Positions 1 to 8,654 of a DNA stretch of 42,617 bases are shown piece by piece (position 1 is the first letter of the stretch; every line of letters begins with the position of its first letter). The DNA is taken from the NCBI RefSeq assembly GCF_018860915.1, contig NZ_JAHKQD010000012.1, positions 1-42,617 of the forward strand, written 5' to 3'. The translations under genes were made by a program, and so were the position numbers. Source of the DNA: Colwellia sp. C2M11. Its GTDB lineage: Bacteria > Pseudomonadota > Gammaproteobacteria > Enterobacterales > Alteromonadaceae. Below the pieces are notes generated by a model. That model was not told where the DNA came from and ran no database searches. It was given only the letters and a program-made list of their open reading frames with translations.

Positions 1-1163
1 GGGTCAACAGGGTCAGTTGGAGTAGGTGTAATAACTGTATCTACTTCATCTTCAATTGCTGCAATATCTTCGTCAGTTAATGAACCTTCAGCAGTTTCAA
101 TAATAGTAACAACACTATTGATAGCATCATTAATCGCATTTAAGCTTACGCCGTCAACTTCATCAGAAATATCAGAAGCAAGTTCTTCTGCAAAATCACC
201 AGAGCTAAAATCTTCAGCTGAAACTGGTAATGTAACTGTTCCACCTAGCGTATCATTTAGTAGTGCAAATTCTTGTTGAAATAACGAGTCATTTGAAAGC
301 GCTATTATTGCAGCTTCGAAATTGTTAGCGATTTCATCTCTTTCTGTTGAACTACCATTTTCGTCAGTAGCAGAAAGGATTTTACTTGTCATGGCAGCAA
401 GAGCAGCAGAGATATCTGCTCCATCTTCAGCACCGTCTTGCGCTAATTGTAAGATAAGAGCATTAAGCATTGATAATTTTGTATCTTGCAAAGATAACCC
501 TGCTGCATCTTCAGCACTTAAGTCTGAAATAGTTGTAGGGTCAGTAATGTCTTGAGTTAAAAAGTTCTCAGGAGCTATATCTGTTAAACCAAAAACTAAA
601 GCCACTTTTTTAGTTGATAATTTAGCTAGCGCATCAAAACCTGCTTTACCAGAGGCATTTAAATCAGCTAGATCTGTAGATGCTTCCATTATTTGTGCTG
701 TAGCGTTAGTTAACGCATTCACAGGGAATTCTACAGCAGATGTATCAGTATCTTCATCGATAAAAGCAACAGTAGATAGTGCAATGCCTGGTGTGTTAGT
801 GATATCTTCACCAAAACCAACACCATTACCACAATCGCTAGAGTCACAACGCATAATACTGTCTGCATTGGTTGTTACCGTTACTTTAATAGCACCAACG
901 AAGTCTGATGGTATATCAAGTGAATAACTTCCGTTTTCATCAGTTACAGCACTCGCTATTTCATTACCATCTGCATCATATGCTACAACATCTGCACCGA
1001 TCATAATACCTTTTACAGCGGCACCTGTAGCTGTGAATGTTTCAGCTGTTGGTGGTGTAACTACTGGTGTTTCTGGATCTGAGCTTGATGAGCCACCACA
1101 TGCACTTAGCGTTAATGCTAGTGACGTTGCTATTGCAAGCTGTGATAATTTAAAATTTAACAT
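1..1163 (-). CDS. Outer-membrane lipoprotein, C-terminus cut by window edge
   Basis: The reading frame is open from an ATG at 1163 to base 1, so 387 N-terminal residues are visible and the stop lies outside. The N-terminus is a lipoprotein signal with lipobox L-S-A-C followed by GGSSSS, which implies lipidation at that Cys and an outer-membrane location. About residues 45-95 look like a carboxypeptidase-regulatory/Ig-like beta domain (AVKGIMIGADVVAYD, then ENGSYSLDIP). The rest is rich in Ala, Asp, Glu and Ser, probably helical, and ends in a Thr/Pro-rich linker. AAAAGGA lies a few bases before the ATG. The kpsS-like gene ends 17 bases upstream on the same strand, so the two may be co-transcribed. 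The function is unknown; surface-exposed lipoproteins of this build are common in Shewanella and Colwellia relatives. Confidence 0.82.
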   Translation of the reverse strand, partial: MLNFKLSQLAIATSLALTLSACGGSSSSDPETPVVTPPTAETFTATGAAVKGIMIGADVVAYDADGNEIASAVTDENGSYSLDIPSDFVGAIKVTVTTNADSIMRCDSSDCGNGVGFGEDITNTPGIALSTVAFIDEDTDTSAVEFPVNALTNATAQIMEASTDLADLNASGKAGFDALAKLSTKKVALVFGLTDIAPENFLTQDITDPTTISDLSAEDAAGLSLQDTKLSMLNALILQLAQDGAEDGADISAALAAMTSKILSATDENGSSTERDEIANNFEAAIIALSNDSLFQQEFALLNDTLGGTVTLPVSAEDFSSGDFAEELASDISDEVDGVSLNAINDAINSVVTIIETAEGSLTDEDIAAIEDEVDTVITPTPTDPVD

Positions 1164-1180
1164 GACGTATCCTTTTCGTT

Positions 1181-2389
1181 TTATTGGTTATTTAAGTTAA
1201 AAAATTTATCAGTTACGGCTTGCAAAACAAGTTCCGGTTGTTGATAAAAACTGCCTGGGATTTGGTTTTCTGATTTTAAAAATTGATTGAACTTTTTAAA
1301 TGTGATTTCACATGGTTTACAACATGTTTTCCAAAAATCATCTAATGGTTTTTGACTTGTTACTCCGTCTAAGTCATACACCGCACGCCCCAATACTTTT
1401 GTAGGTGTTGAATGATGTAATGATGATATACCAACGGTACTGTTTATAGTTACTAAGCCTTTGGCTTCTTTAATTAGCGTAGGTAGATGAGCATCATGAC
1501 AATACAACACTCTACCTGTTAAGTCATAAGCATAGCAAAGTTTTTTAATGTATCTGGCATAATTGTTAAAGCCTCGGTCCATTGGATGATGCTTAAAAAC
1601 GAGATAATCATCTTTTGATGCTTTTTGAGAAAACGATTTAATAACAACGCTAATGAACTCTTCAACTGAGCCATAAGGTGAATGGTATAAAATTTGGCTA
1701 TCAACACTTACTTGAAGAGGAACCAAGAAATACTTCTTGGATAGCGTAGTTGTTAGCTGCTTAACAATTTTTCGTTCTTGACCTTTATATTTTAACTTTC
1801 TAAAGCCCGCTTTAATCCAATGCAAACACTCTTCCGTGGCGTACCAAGGGCGGTGATGGATATAATGAGGGAAGTTTTTTGTATAAAGTTGCTTGAAAAA
1901 ATAATATTGAATGGCGTTAATGGACATATCCCAAAAAGGACTACGCAAACGCGTATTGTTATTCGATATCTCTTCTAGGTGTTTCTCTTCAAGTACACTA
2001 AAGTCTAAACCTAAAAGTGAAGAATTACCGTTTACACCACCTTCTTCTAAGGTAATAAACGAAGGTCTTAAATAGCCTTCCTCAAACACCCAAAAAATCA
2101 AGTTCATCTCTTCTGCAACAGATTTTGCGATGCGATGATAAAATCGACAATCACCAAAAACAACAATATCTGTAATACCGTGTTTTTCGATATAATCACT
2201 TAAATATGCTTGCCACTCGGTTGGTTTGCCAGAGTACGCGTGAGAATATCTTTTATCACTAAACCAGGCATCTCCGCCATTGAATGTGATGTGATGGGCA
2301 CTCGAAGTGGTTTCACTATCTATATATGATGATAGTAGCTTAAAAAAATTGCCCAACGGGCCTTGCAAGAAAAGTATGTTTTTTTGCAT
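1181..2389 (-). CDS. kpsS: KpsS-like capsule polysaccharide biosynthesis/export protein
   Basis: This protein of about 402 residues belongs to the capsule polysaccharide family (PF05159). Members such as E. coli KpsS are cytoplasmic and add the first Kdo residues to a lipid acceptor for group 2 capsule export. Visible family hallmarks are an N-terminal FLQGPLGNFF, a GD-R stretch (VVFGDCRFYHRIA), EEGYLRPSFITLEEGGVN, the KHHPMDRG motif and a C-terminal TINSTVGISSL segment. The frame can also begin at a GTG at 2401; I prefer the ATG at 2389, although neither start has a clear ribosome-binding site. No other capsule genes (kpsC, kpsM, kpsT) are in the window, so its pathway is not visible here. 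Family membership is secure; the exact acceptor and sugar are not. Confidence 0.78.
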   Translation of the reverse strand: MQKNILFLQGPLGNFFKLLSSYIDSETTSSAHHITFNGGDAWFSDKRYSHAYSGKPTEWQAYLSDYIEKHGITDIVVFGDCRFYHRIAKSVAEEMNLIFWVFEEGYLRPSFITLEEGGVNGNSSLLGLDFSVLEEKHLEEISNNNTRLRSPFWDMSINAIQYYFFKQLYTKNFPHYIHHRPWYATEECLHWIKAGFRKLKYKGQERKIVKQLTTTLSKKYFLVPLQVSVDSQILYHSPYGSVEEFISVVIKSFSQKASKDDYLVFKHHPMDRGFNNYARYIKKLCYAYDLTGRVLYCHDAHLPTLIKEAKGLVTINSTVGISSLHHSTPTKVLGRAVYDLDGVTSQKPLDDFWKTCCKPCEITFKKFNQFLKSENQIPGSFYQQPELVLQAVTDKFFNLNNQ

Positions 2390-2401
2390 ATCGATAGCCA
2401 C

Positions 2402-2794
2402 TAAGAAACCATAACGCTAATTTGTGAACAATTTGATGTGGTATTAATATGTAGCAACTAGTAGTCCTTTTGTTAGCTGTATTGTTATATTTATTACGAG
2501 CACAATCCTCTATGCATTGAAATTAATCCCTGCGGGCTCTATTTAACTTTTATAAGATTGTTGTGCTCTTGTGTTTCTATGTATATTTCTATGTTACTAG
2601 ATATTAGAGTGTATATTCTAACACCATTTGATTTTCACTATAGCGGAACTGTAGTATGAAAACAAGGTTAAATAAAGTAATAATGTTATTGTTTTTGTAA
2701 AAAATATTAGTGTTATATGAAGCCTTCCCTCAATTGTTAATAGTGTGTTAACCCGCTGTTTTTTATTGGTTATTTTTTAGTTGTATTTTCGTTA
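2402..2794. other. Intergenic region, no gene seen
   Basis: This 393-base AT-rich gap lies between the kpsS-like gene and the VOC gene, both on the minus strand, and holds no convincing ORF. An 8-base inverted repeat, GAGCACAA at 2498-2505 and TTGTGCTC at 2561-2568, encloses a locally GC-richer stretch (CCCTGCGGGCTC near 2529). It should contain the promoter of the kpsS-like gene and the 3' end of the VOC transcript. A small RNA is possible but unsupported. Confidence 0.4.
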
Positions 2795-3301
2795 TCATTT
2801 TGCTGGAGTGTAGGCAAATTCAATACGATTGCCGCTTGGTTCTCTAATCATCATGTGTATTGTTGGGCCTTTACCATTTAATTCTGGGGCAAACTCAATG
2901 ATTAAATTTGGTACTTGTTTAAATCTGCGGTGTAACTCAGATAATATTTCTTCGCTTGCCACGGTTAGAGCAAGGTGATGTAAACCAACATTATTCTTTC
3001 TGTTAAAGGCAACGGTATTTTCTACATCTTTTGTTTGCCAAAGTGTTATAAAAATTTCACCATCGGTAACAAATATTGATGGATAGTCAGGGTAGCCACC
3101 TGCTTTCTTCCAGCCCAAGGTATTAATAAAGAAGTCAGCTGACGCTTGAAGGTTTTTTACTGTTAAGCCTAAATGATTTAAGCCTTTTGTCATTATTTGA
3201 TTTTGATAAAGGTCTTTGCTGCTATTGTTGTTCGCCTTAACAGCATTTGAGGTAATTAGTAGTATGGTTAGTGTTATTGTTAGTGATAAAATTTTATGCA
3301 T
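2795..3301 (-). CDS. Exported glyoxalase/VOC-superfamily protein
   Basis: The product has 168 residues. The ATG at 3301 is chosen because GAGG precedes it by about 8 bases and it begins a clean signal peptide (MHKILS, hydrophobic core, ending AVKA). A longer frame to 3334 has no such support. The mature part is one vicinal-oxygen-chelate fold: NHLGLTVKNLQASADFFINTLGW opens it, and the second half has GLHHLALTVAS, then MMIREPSGNRIEFAY. Candidate metal ligands are the His of NHLGL, the His of GLHHLAL and the Glu of NRIEFA. VOC proteins include glyoxalase I, dioxygenases and fosfomycin-type transferases. Periplasmic export is unusual for the fold, and the substrate cannot be read from the sequence. 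Confidence 0.85.
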   Translation of the reverse strand: MHKILSLTITLTILLITSNAVKANNNSSKDLYQNQIMTKGLNHLGLTVKNLQASADFFINTLGWKKAGGYPDYPSIFVTDGEIFITLWQTKDVENTVAFNRKNNVGLHHLALTVASEEILSELHRRFKQVPNLIIEFAPELNGKGPTIHMMIREPSGNRIEFAYTPAK

Positions 3302-3392
3302 AGTATGCCTCGGTTGGTAGTTAGGTATTAGCATTAGGTTGTTAACTAGTATTGACCGAGAAATAGAACTTAAGTATTCAATTTAATTACTT

Positions 3393-3440
3393 ATTTTAAG
3401 GAATCATTTTAAGGAATGATTTTAAGGAATGATTTTAATG
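3393..3440. repeat. 13-bp tandem repeat, about 3.7 copies
   Basis: The unit ATTTTAAGGAATS occurs at 3393-3405, 3406-3418 and 3419-3431, with a partial copy at 3432-3440. The last two full copies are identical and the first differs in its final base. It lies in the gap between the phosphorylase gene and the VOC gene, upstream of the VOC start. Slippage origin is likely; a binding-site array is possible. Confidence 0.9.
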
Positions 3441-3563
3441 TCAATCATCAGCTGAAATTTGCGGACCTTGGTATAATAATGTGTGTTTTGATGATCTGTT
3501 TACTAGGAATATGAAAGAGCAAGTAAAGGCCATAGCATGTATGACCTTGATACTCTTCTTTAT

Positions 3564-5318
3564 TTATTGTGCTTTAATGTTAGCAATCCAAACTGTTTGA
3601 TAAGGTAGTAAGGTAATAGATTCAGTTAAGTCTGTTACTTCTGTACCAGTAATTAATTCAATCCAACTTTCTGTAACAATTAAATTTAGTTCGCTTAATG
3701 GTAAAGATAAAGGCTTATCCGTAATATTGCTGACACAAAAAATACTTTGTTTTCGGTCTTGGCTTTGTCGCCAAAAACCAAACAATGATAAACCTAAGTG
3801 TAAAGTAAACTGAGTAGCATTAGGGTGAAACGCTGGTTGTTTGATACGAATGTTGAGTAACGACGTTAACGTTGACAATACTTTTGCATGATGCAAACTT
3901 TCATCTTGTAGCGCCTCGGTTAATAAATTTTCATCCCAACGGTGTCTATTAATAGAACGGTTATGATGAGTGTTTGATAATTTTTTATAGTCGTTTTGTG
4001 TACCAATAAGGCTATGAATATAAATGCCGGGGATGCCTTCAAGGGCAAACATGATGGCGTGAGCACAAATGAAGCGTTCAAAGTTCCATTGATCCTTCCC
4101 ATTCACTGTTCCTTGCATGGCATCATAAAGCGAAATGTTCATTTCATACGCTTTTTGTTCTCCGCCGTCTGTGGTTCGCCATGATATTTTTCCGCCAAAA
4201 CCTTCAACGGTATTAACTAATTGTCCTAGCTCTTCTTCACTTAACAAGCCTTCAGCAGGGCGTAAGCCGATACCATCATGCGAGGCAATAAAGTTAAAGT
4301 ACATGGTGCCATTTTGAGGTGGCGGCATACTCATTAACCAGCGTTTTAAATATAAGCAACTTCCGGTTAGTAAGGTGTTTAACAATAGTGGTGGTAATGA
4401 AAAGTTGTAAATACCATGAGCTTCATTGGCGTTACCAAAATAGGTAAGGTTTTGAGTATTAGGAATATTGGTTTCGGTAATGATAATTGCATCTGATTTG
4501 GCAGACTCAATTAAGGTTCTTAATAACCTTACTACTTCATGAGTTTGGGGTAGATTAATGCTTGTTGTTCCTGCAATTTTCCATAAAAAGGCAATAGCAT
4601 CAAAACGAAATATTTTAACGCCACTATCAAGGTATTGTCTGATAATAGTGGTAAAGGCTTTCAATACTTCCGGGTTACGAAAGTCAAAATCGACTTGATC
4701 GTGACTAAAAGTACACCAGACAAACTTTTTACCATTGCTAGTTTCAATTTCTTTTAATAATGGTGAAGTGCGTGGTCTAACAACCTCAGACAAGTCATCG
4801 TCTGGTAAGGCTGTGAAAAAGAAATCATTACCAACGCCTTCTCCTTTGACAAAATTATCAAACCAAACACTGCGACTTGAACAATGGTTAATGACTAGGT
4901 CAGACATGAAGTTGTAGTCTTTGCTAATGGATTCAATATCATCCCAAGAGCCTAGTGATTCATTAACCGATGAGTAGTCAATAACGGCAAAACCATCATC
5001 TGAACTGTATGGAAAGAAAGGTAATATATGTACGCTATTAATCGTGTTTTTAATTTTGCTATCTAAAAAGTTTTTCAACGTTTTTAAGGGAGCTTGCTCT
5101 TCACTTATTACGCTGTCACCATAAGTGATCAAGATAACATCTTCTTCAGACCAGTGATTTTTAAAAGGCTCAGCAACCTCTACCGTTGTTGATAACCGCA
5201 TGATATCGATAAGTGCTTGTGCAATATCGTCACATGAGCTTTCGAGCGGAACGTCTTTATAGATACAAGCTAGCTGCTGAACTAGCTTTTCTTTCAATAG
5301 ATTAATTTGTGCGGACAT
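3564..5318 (-). CDS. GH13_18 sucrose-phosphorylase-like enzyme, probable glucosylglycerate phosphorylase
   Basis: This 584-residue alpha-amylase-fold enzyme is of the sucrose phosphorylase subfamily. Catalytic residues by motif are nucleophile Asp240 (FRFDAIAF), acid/base Glu282 (IITETN) and Asp348 (ASHDGIG). Its length suits the YcjM/glucosylglycerate phosphorylase group better than classical sucrose phosphorylase (about 490 residues). Phosphorolysis of 2-O-alpha-glucosylglycerate would give glucose 1-phosphate and D-glycerate. The specificity is inferred mainly from context: it is the last gene of an operon with the GT81 synthase 9 bases upstream, a matching phosphatase and a glycerate kinase. 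AGGTGA precedes the ATG. Glucosylglycerol or sucrose phosphorolysis are alternatives, less consistent with a glycerate kinase in the operon. Cytoplasmic; no signal peptide. Confidence 0.88.
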   Translation of the reverse strand: MSAQINLLKEKLVQQLACIYKDVPLESSCDDIAQALIDIMRLSTTVEVAEPFKNHWSEEDVILITYGDSVISEEQAPLKTLKNFLDSKIKNTINSVHILPFFPYSSDDGFAVIDYSSVNESLGSWDDIESISKDYNFMSDLVINHCSSRSVWFDNFVKGEGVGNDFFFTALPDDDLSEVVRPRTSPLLKEIETSNGKKFVWCTFSHDQVDFDFRNPEVLKAFTTIIRQYLDSGVKIFRFDAIAFLWKIAGTTSINLPQTHEVVRLLRTLIESAKSDAIIITETNIPNTQNLTYFGNANEAHGIYNFSLPPLLLNTLLTGSCLYLKRWLMSMPPPQNGTMYFNFIASHDGIGLRPAEGLLSEEELGQLVNTVEGFGGKISWRTTDGGEQKAYEMNISLYDAMQGTVNGKDQWNFERFICAHAIMFALEGIPGIYIHSLIGTQNDYKKLSNTHHNRSINRHRWDENLLTEALQDESLHHAKVLSTLTSLLNIRIKQPAFHPNATQFTLHLGLSLFGFWRQSQDRKQSIFCVSNITDKPLSLPLSELNLIVTESWIELITGTEVTDLTESITLLPYQTVWIANIKAQ

Positions 5319-5327
5319 ACTTCACCT

Positions 5328-6560
5328 TTACTTCAAGGATTGACTAAATTCTTCATTGTCTAGTTCTACGGCTTCTTTTAACTGCGATAAAATATCAGGT
5401 ATAGCGCTGACTACTCGGTTCCAAGCCGGGATAAAAGGCGTATCCATAGGTTGTTCTAAGAAAGTATGACCTGCAGTTAATATATTTTCAGCGAACATTT
5501 CTACTGCTTTTTCTTCGTTATGAATATCGAGTTGTAGTCCATTCATCATAGCGTCATTGCGATATGTCTCAACATAATCTAATGCAATACGATAATAGGT
5601 AGCTTTTAATGTTCTAAACTTTTCAGAGGTGAATGTTTCGCCCTGTGTGGCCAGTTTTCGAATAAATGATTTAGTAATATCAACGGACATTTTTGATAAA
5701 CCACCTTGATCATTATCTAAAGATAAATCTTGATGCTTATGATCATAGGTTGCCGCAATATCAACTTGGCATATACGATTTGGTGCATAATTACGGTACA
5801 TTTCAGAAAGTACACCGATTTCTAAGCCCCAATCACTTGGAATACGAATATCACTTAATACATCTCGACGGAAAGAAAATTCACCTGCTAATGGGTATAA
5901 AAAGCTGTCCATATATTCAAGATAGTCACAGTGACCAACGGTTTTCTTTAATGCTTTAATTAGCGGTGTTACTAATAAGCGCGAAACGCGACCATTAATT
6001 TTGCCACTGGCAACACGTGCATAATAACCTTTAGAAAATTCATAGTTAAACAGTGGGTTGGCAACAGGGTAGAGTAGTCTGTCGAGTAATTCTCTTTCGT
6101 AAGTTAAAATATCACAATCATGTAAAGCAATTGATTCAGCTTTGCCTGACGCTAGAATATAGCCCATGCAATACCAAACATTACGACCTTTACCTAATTC
6201 TTTCGGTGCTAGCCCAAGCTCTTGTAATTTAGCGTCGATTGCTTGTAATCTAGGTCCGTCATTCCACAATACTTTATGGTGTTGTGGTAGTTCACCAAAA
6301 AACGATAGTGCATGTTTATATTGGTCTAAATCAGCACGGTCTAAACCAATAACTATTTCAGATAGATATTCTACACCTTTAAGCTTACTAACAATATCAG
6401 GCAACGCTTTACCTTCTAGCTCTGAAAATAATGAAGGTAGAATAAGCCCTAAAGGGCGTTTTTTGGAAAATTCTAATAATTCGGCCGCCATATCTGCGGA
6501 TTCACGTTGTGCTAAATTATGTAACGTTGTTACTGTTCCGTTTTGATAAAAATCAGCCAT
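5328..6560 (-). CDS. gpgS: Glucosyl-3-phosphoglycerate synthase (GT81)
   Basis: The 410-residue cytoplasmic GT-A glycosyltransferase transfers glucose from an NDP-glucose to 3-phosphoglycerate, forming glucosyl-3-phosphoglycerate. A nucleotide-sugar site is visible early (LGLILPSLFSELEG, residues about 37-50). GKGRNVWY (123-130) is followed by the metal-binding DxD as HDCD at 147-150, and SDWGLEIGVLSEMYR lies in the acceptor region typical of this family. The start overlaps the phosphatase gene by 8 bases, and GAGGT lies 5 bases before the ATG, which argues for translational coupling. Mannosyl-3-phosphoglycerate synthase is the alternative, but the GT81-type motifs and linked glucosyl-phosphorylase favour glucose. 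Confidence 0.92.
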   Translation of the reverse strand: MADFYQNGTVTTLHNLAQRESADMAAELLEFSKKRPLGLILPSLFSELEGKALPDIVSKLKGVEYLSEIVIGLDRADLDQYKHALSFFGELPQHHKVLWNDGPRLQAIDAKLQELGLAPKELGKGRNVWYCMGYILASGKAESIALHDCDILTYERELLDRLLYPVANPLFNYEFSKGYYARVASGKINGRVSRLLVTPLIKALKKTVGHCDYLEYMDSFLYPLAGEFSFRRDVLSDIRIPSDWGLEIGVLSEMYRNYAPNRICQVDIAATYDHKHQDLSLDNDQGGLSKMSVDITKSFIRKLATQGETFTSEKFRTLKATYYRIALDYVETYRNDAMMNGLQLDIHNEEKAVEMFAENILTAGHTFLEQPMDTPFIPAWNRVVSAIPDILSQLKEAVELDNEEFSQSLK

Positions 6561-7392
6561 GATTTACCTCTGAGTTAATTGAATTTGATAGCAGTTGTTG
6601 TATTGCTTCTGCCCAACCTTCGGGCCCATATGATTTTGTTTTCGTTGTTTGGTATTGACGATATAACGTTGGAAATTCATGTACAGGTGAACGAATTTGT
6701 ACTGCAAAGTCAGCAGCTTCTAACATTGAGTTGTCATTTTCTCCATCACCTAAGGCAATGGTTACAATTGAGCTGTTGTAATGTTCGCGGTATTGCTCTG
6801 CCAACCAAATTAACGCTTGGCCTTTATCGCAATAGTCACCTATATGAATGAATCGACCTCCTTGAACAACATTTGCACCTAAATCAAGCATGTGTTCAAT
6901 AAATTGCTTTTTCGTTGTTTCATCACCTAACCAATGAATTGGTTCACCAAATTGTCTTTGTTTTGCTCTATTTGCATCCGCTAAAGATAAACCGGTAATT
7001 TCTGCTAATTCCGCGTCAGTTAATGTTGAAAATCCTTGGTATTGATTCGAAAATTGACCTGATTTTTCAGACAATAATGTCAACCAGTATTCTCGAGGTA
7101 GGCAAAATGATTTCACCCAAAAACCTTCTATTGTTCGAGTGTCTTCAGGCTGTTTTGCAAAAGTGCCAATAGGTATGTAAATAGCGGCACCATTTTCAAC
7201 AATAAATGGCGCATTAAGATTAAGACTTTGGTTAATAATTTCTAATTCAGCTAGCGTTTTACTCGTATTTAACACAACCGGTATCTTTGAATTTTTTAAT
7301 TGTTCAAGTGTTGTGCTTGCTGGCGTTGATTGATAAGTGTAATGGTCAAGCAAGGTTCCATCTAGATCACTAAATATCACAGTTGGTAACAT
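6553..7392 (-). CDS. Glucosyl-/mannosyl-3-phosphoglycerate phosphatase (HAD-IIB)
   Basis: This HAD phosphatase of about 279 residues belongs to the MpgP/YedP group. Motif I is FSDLDGTLLD with the nucleophile Asp near residue 9, motif II is NTSKT, and the C-terminal motif is GDGENDNSML. It would remove phosphate from glucosyl-3-phosphoglycerate to yield glucosylglycerate. The annotation name for the family is mannosyl-3-phosphoglycerate phosphatase, but the adjoining GT81 gene makes the glucosyl compound the likelier substrate. Two starts are possible: an ATG at 7398 has AGGG directly abutting it, while the ATG at 7392 has the same AGGG at a normal 6-base spacing, so I chose 7392. The kinase gene stops just upstream; gpgS overlaps its end. 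Confidence 0.9.
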   Translation of the reverse strand: MLPTVIFSDLDGTLLDHYTYQSTPASTTLEQLKNSKIPVVLNTSKTLAELEIINQSLNLNAPFIVENGAAIYIPIGTFAKQPEDTRTIEGFWVKSFCLPREYWLTLLSEKSGQFSNQYQGFSTLTDAELAEITGLSLADANRAKQRQFGEPIHWLGDETTKKQFIEHMLDLGANVVQGGRFIHIGDYCDKGQALIWLAEQYREHYNSSIVTIALGDGENDNSMLEAADFAVQIRSPVHEFPTLYRQYQTTKTKSYGPEGWAEAIQQLLSNSINSEVNHG

Positions 7393-7400
7393 GTTCATCC

Positions 7401-8276
7401 CTATTCTATTATGTGCATTTCAGTAATGCTGCGATCAGGACTTAGGTGAAAAATTGTGTCGGCAGAATGAGAGATGCTATTGCAACCCTGTACACTGAGC
7501 CTTTGAAAGTATTGTGTGAAATTTAACACTTCTGCTGGGGTCATAATTTTTGAATTAGTTAAGCCTTGATTTCTTGCTTCTAGCTTCTGTTCTTGCTCTA
7601 AACGCCATTTATAAACGCAATCGAAAGAAGGAGCTTGTAGCGCTAACCAAAAATCCATATTTTTATATAGAGGTTCATATAATGACTTTAGTTGTTGATT
7701 GACATAATTTCGCCAGACACCATCGGCATCGTGTTGTAATTCAAGTTCATTAATGGGTTTTTGTAATTGCTCAGCTGTTTGTGATTTAACGCCCCAGCAC
7801 CAGCCTTCTATAAGAATGATATCTACTGGTTTTTCAATTGAGTACCAAAGATCTGTTGCAAAAGGTTCGTCAGTTGCTTTATCAAATTTAGGAATAGAGA
7901 AACCTGTTTCCTGTGCTTTTAATTGACTAATAACTTTGGTCAGCGCGGCTACATCGTGAGTGCCAGGTACACCTCGAGTAGCTAATAAAGGATGTATATC
8001 TCGTGCTAATTCATTGCGTTTTTCACTAGAATAATAAAAGTCATCCAACGACATAACCACAACATTAACTTTATATTGGTCTATTAAATATTCAGCAATA
8101 TAATCAGTTAAGGTTGACTTTCCACTGCCTTGGCAGCCGTTAATACCAACAAAATAAGGCTGTTTTGCATCGTTAAACTTGCTAAATATTCTATCCGCTA
8201 GCGGCTTATAGTATTGCTTTACTGTATCTTTGAATTCTTCTGGTAGTTTATGTTCTTTAAGAAATGTCGAAAGCAT
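7401..8276 (-). CDS. D-glycerate 3-kinase-like P-loop kinase
   Basis: This 291-residue cytoplasmic kinase has a Walker A GCQGSGKST at residues 47-55, followed by VMSLDDFYYSS, ATRGVPGTHD and LIEGWCWG. This series is typical of the plant GLYK/yeast Tda10-type D-glycerate 3-kinases in the PRK/uridine-kinase group. The reaction would be D-glycerate plus ATP to 3-phosphoglycerate. It is first in the four-gene operon; AAGGGGA lies before the ATG. Glycerate is the product that a glucosylglycerate phosphorylase releases, so this kinase would return it to 3-phosphoglycerate, the acceptor used by the synthase. Family assignment is firm; glycerate specificity is supported by context. Confidence 0.85.
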   Translation of the reverse strand: MLSTFLKEHKLPEEFKDTVKQYYKPLADRIFSKFNDAKQPYFVGINGCQGSGKSTLTDYIAEYLIDQYKVNVVVMSLDDFYYSSEKRNELARDIHPLLATRGVPGTHDVAALTKVISQLKAQETGFSIPKFDKATDEPFATDLWYSIEKPVDIILIEGWCWGVKSQTAEQLQKPINELELQHDADGVWRNYVNQQLKSLYEPLYKNMDFWLALQAPSFDCVYKWRLEQEQKLEARNQGLTNSKIMTPAEVLNFTQYFQRLSVQGCNSISHSADTIFHLSPDRSITEMHIIE

Positions 8277-8527
8277 AATTTCCCCTTAGTCAAATAGTTA
8301 CTATCATTATGTATCAACCTTTATGCCACTTTATAAATTTTCTCTATTATTTGTAACTCAATGTAAAACAAGGAATATATTTTTTAGTTGTTAGAGTTCT
8401 TGTGATCTTAATTCGGCCAATGCGCATAGAAATAATTTAATTGCCCTGTATTGGTGCAAAAAGTAATGGAGAGTTCGATAGGTTTATATATTTTTATAAA
8501 AACTGTATTCATTCTTTATAAATTAAG

Positions 8528-8557
8528 TTGGTAGGCTTCGACTAGCGATAATATATT
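8528..8557 (+). promoter_or_regulatory. Predicted sigma70 promoter of the porin-imelysin operon
   Basis: TTGGTA at 8528-8533 and TATATT at 8552-8557 are separated by 18 bases. The -10 matches five of six consensus positions, the -35 is weaker. Transcription would start near 8564, inside the Fur-like box. Confidence 0.45.
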
Positions 8558-8563
8558 ATTAGC

Positions 8564-8579
8564 AATGAGAATGATTTTC
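8564..8579 (+). promoter_or_regulatory. Fur-box-like operator
   Basis: AATGAGAATGATTTTC matches AATGATAATCATTATC, the core of the classical Fur consensus, at 13 of 16 positions. It sits directly downstream of the predicted -10, a placement where Fur-Fe would block transcription. The downstream imelysin and di-heme genes belong to families that are often iron regulated, which supports the call. Confidence 0.65.
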
Positions 8580-8612
8580 ACTTGTAATGGTGGTGACGAA
8601 GGATTATCATAA

Positions 8613-8654
8613 ATGCAAATAGTATTAGTTCTTATTTGTATTTGGTTGGGTTAA
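8613..8654 (+). CDS. Possible 13-codon leader ORF overlapping the porin start
   Basis: The ORF encodes MQIVLVLICIWLG and is preceded by AAGGA with a spacer of about 10 bases. Its TAA at 8652-8654 shares its last base with the ATG of the porin (TAATG). The porin ATG itself has no strong ribosome-binding site, so its translation may depend on termination of this ORF. The peptide is almost entirely hydrophobic. It could instead be a chance ORF whose RBS is unused. Confidence 0.4.
   Translation: MQIVLVLICIWLG

Larger units (their letters stand above)
8277..8612. other. Divergent intergenic region with iron-regulated promoter
   Basis: This 336-base AT-rich gap separates the glucosylglycerate operon (leftward) from the porin-imelysin operon (rightward). 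Apart from the Fur-box/promoter pair near its right end, I see no gene or strong hairpin. The leftward promoter must lie here but I could not pin it to convincing hexamers. Confidence 0.5.

Noticed and set aside
6166..6546. Plus-strand ORF of 126 codons within gpgS
   Set aside because: Antisense shadow; gpgS has full-length family motifs and the ORF has none.
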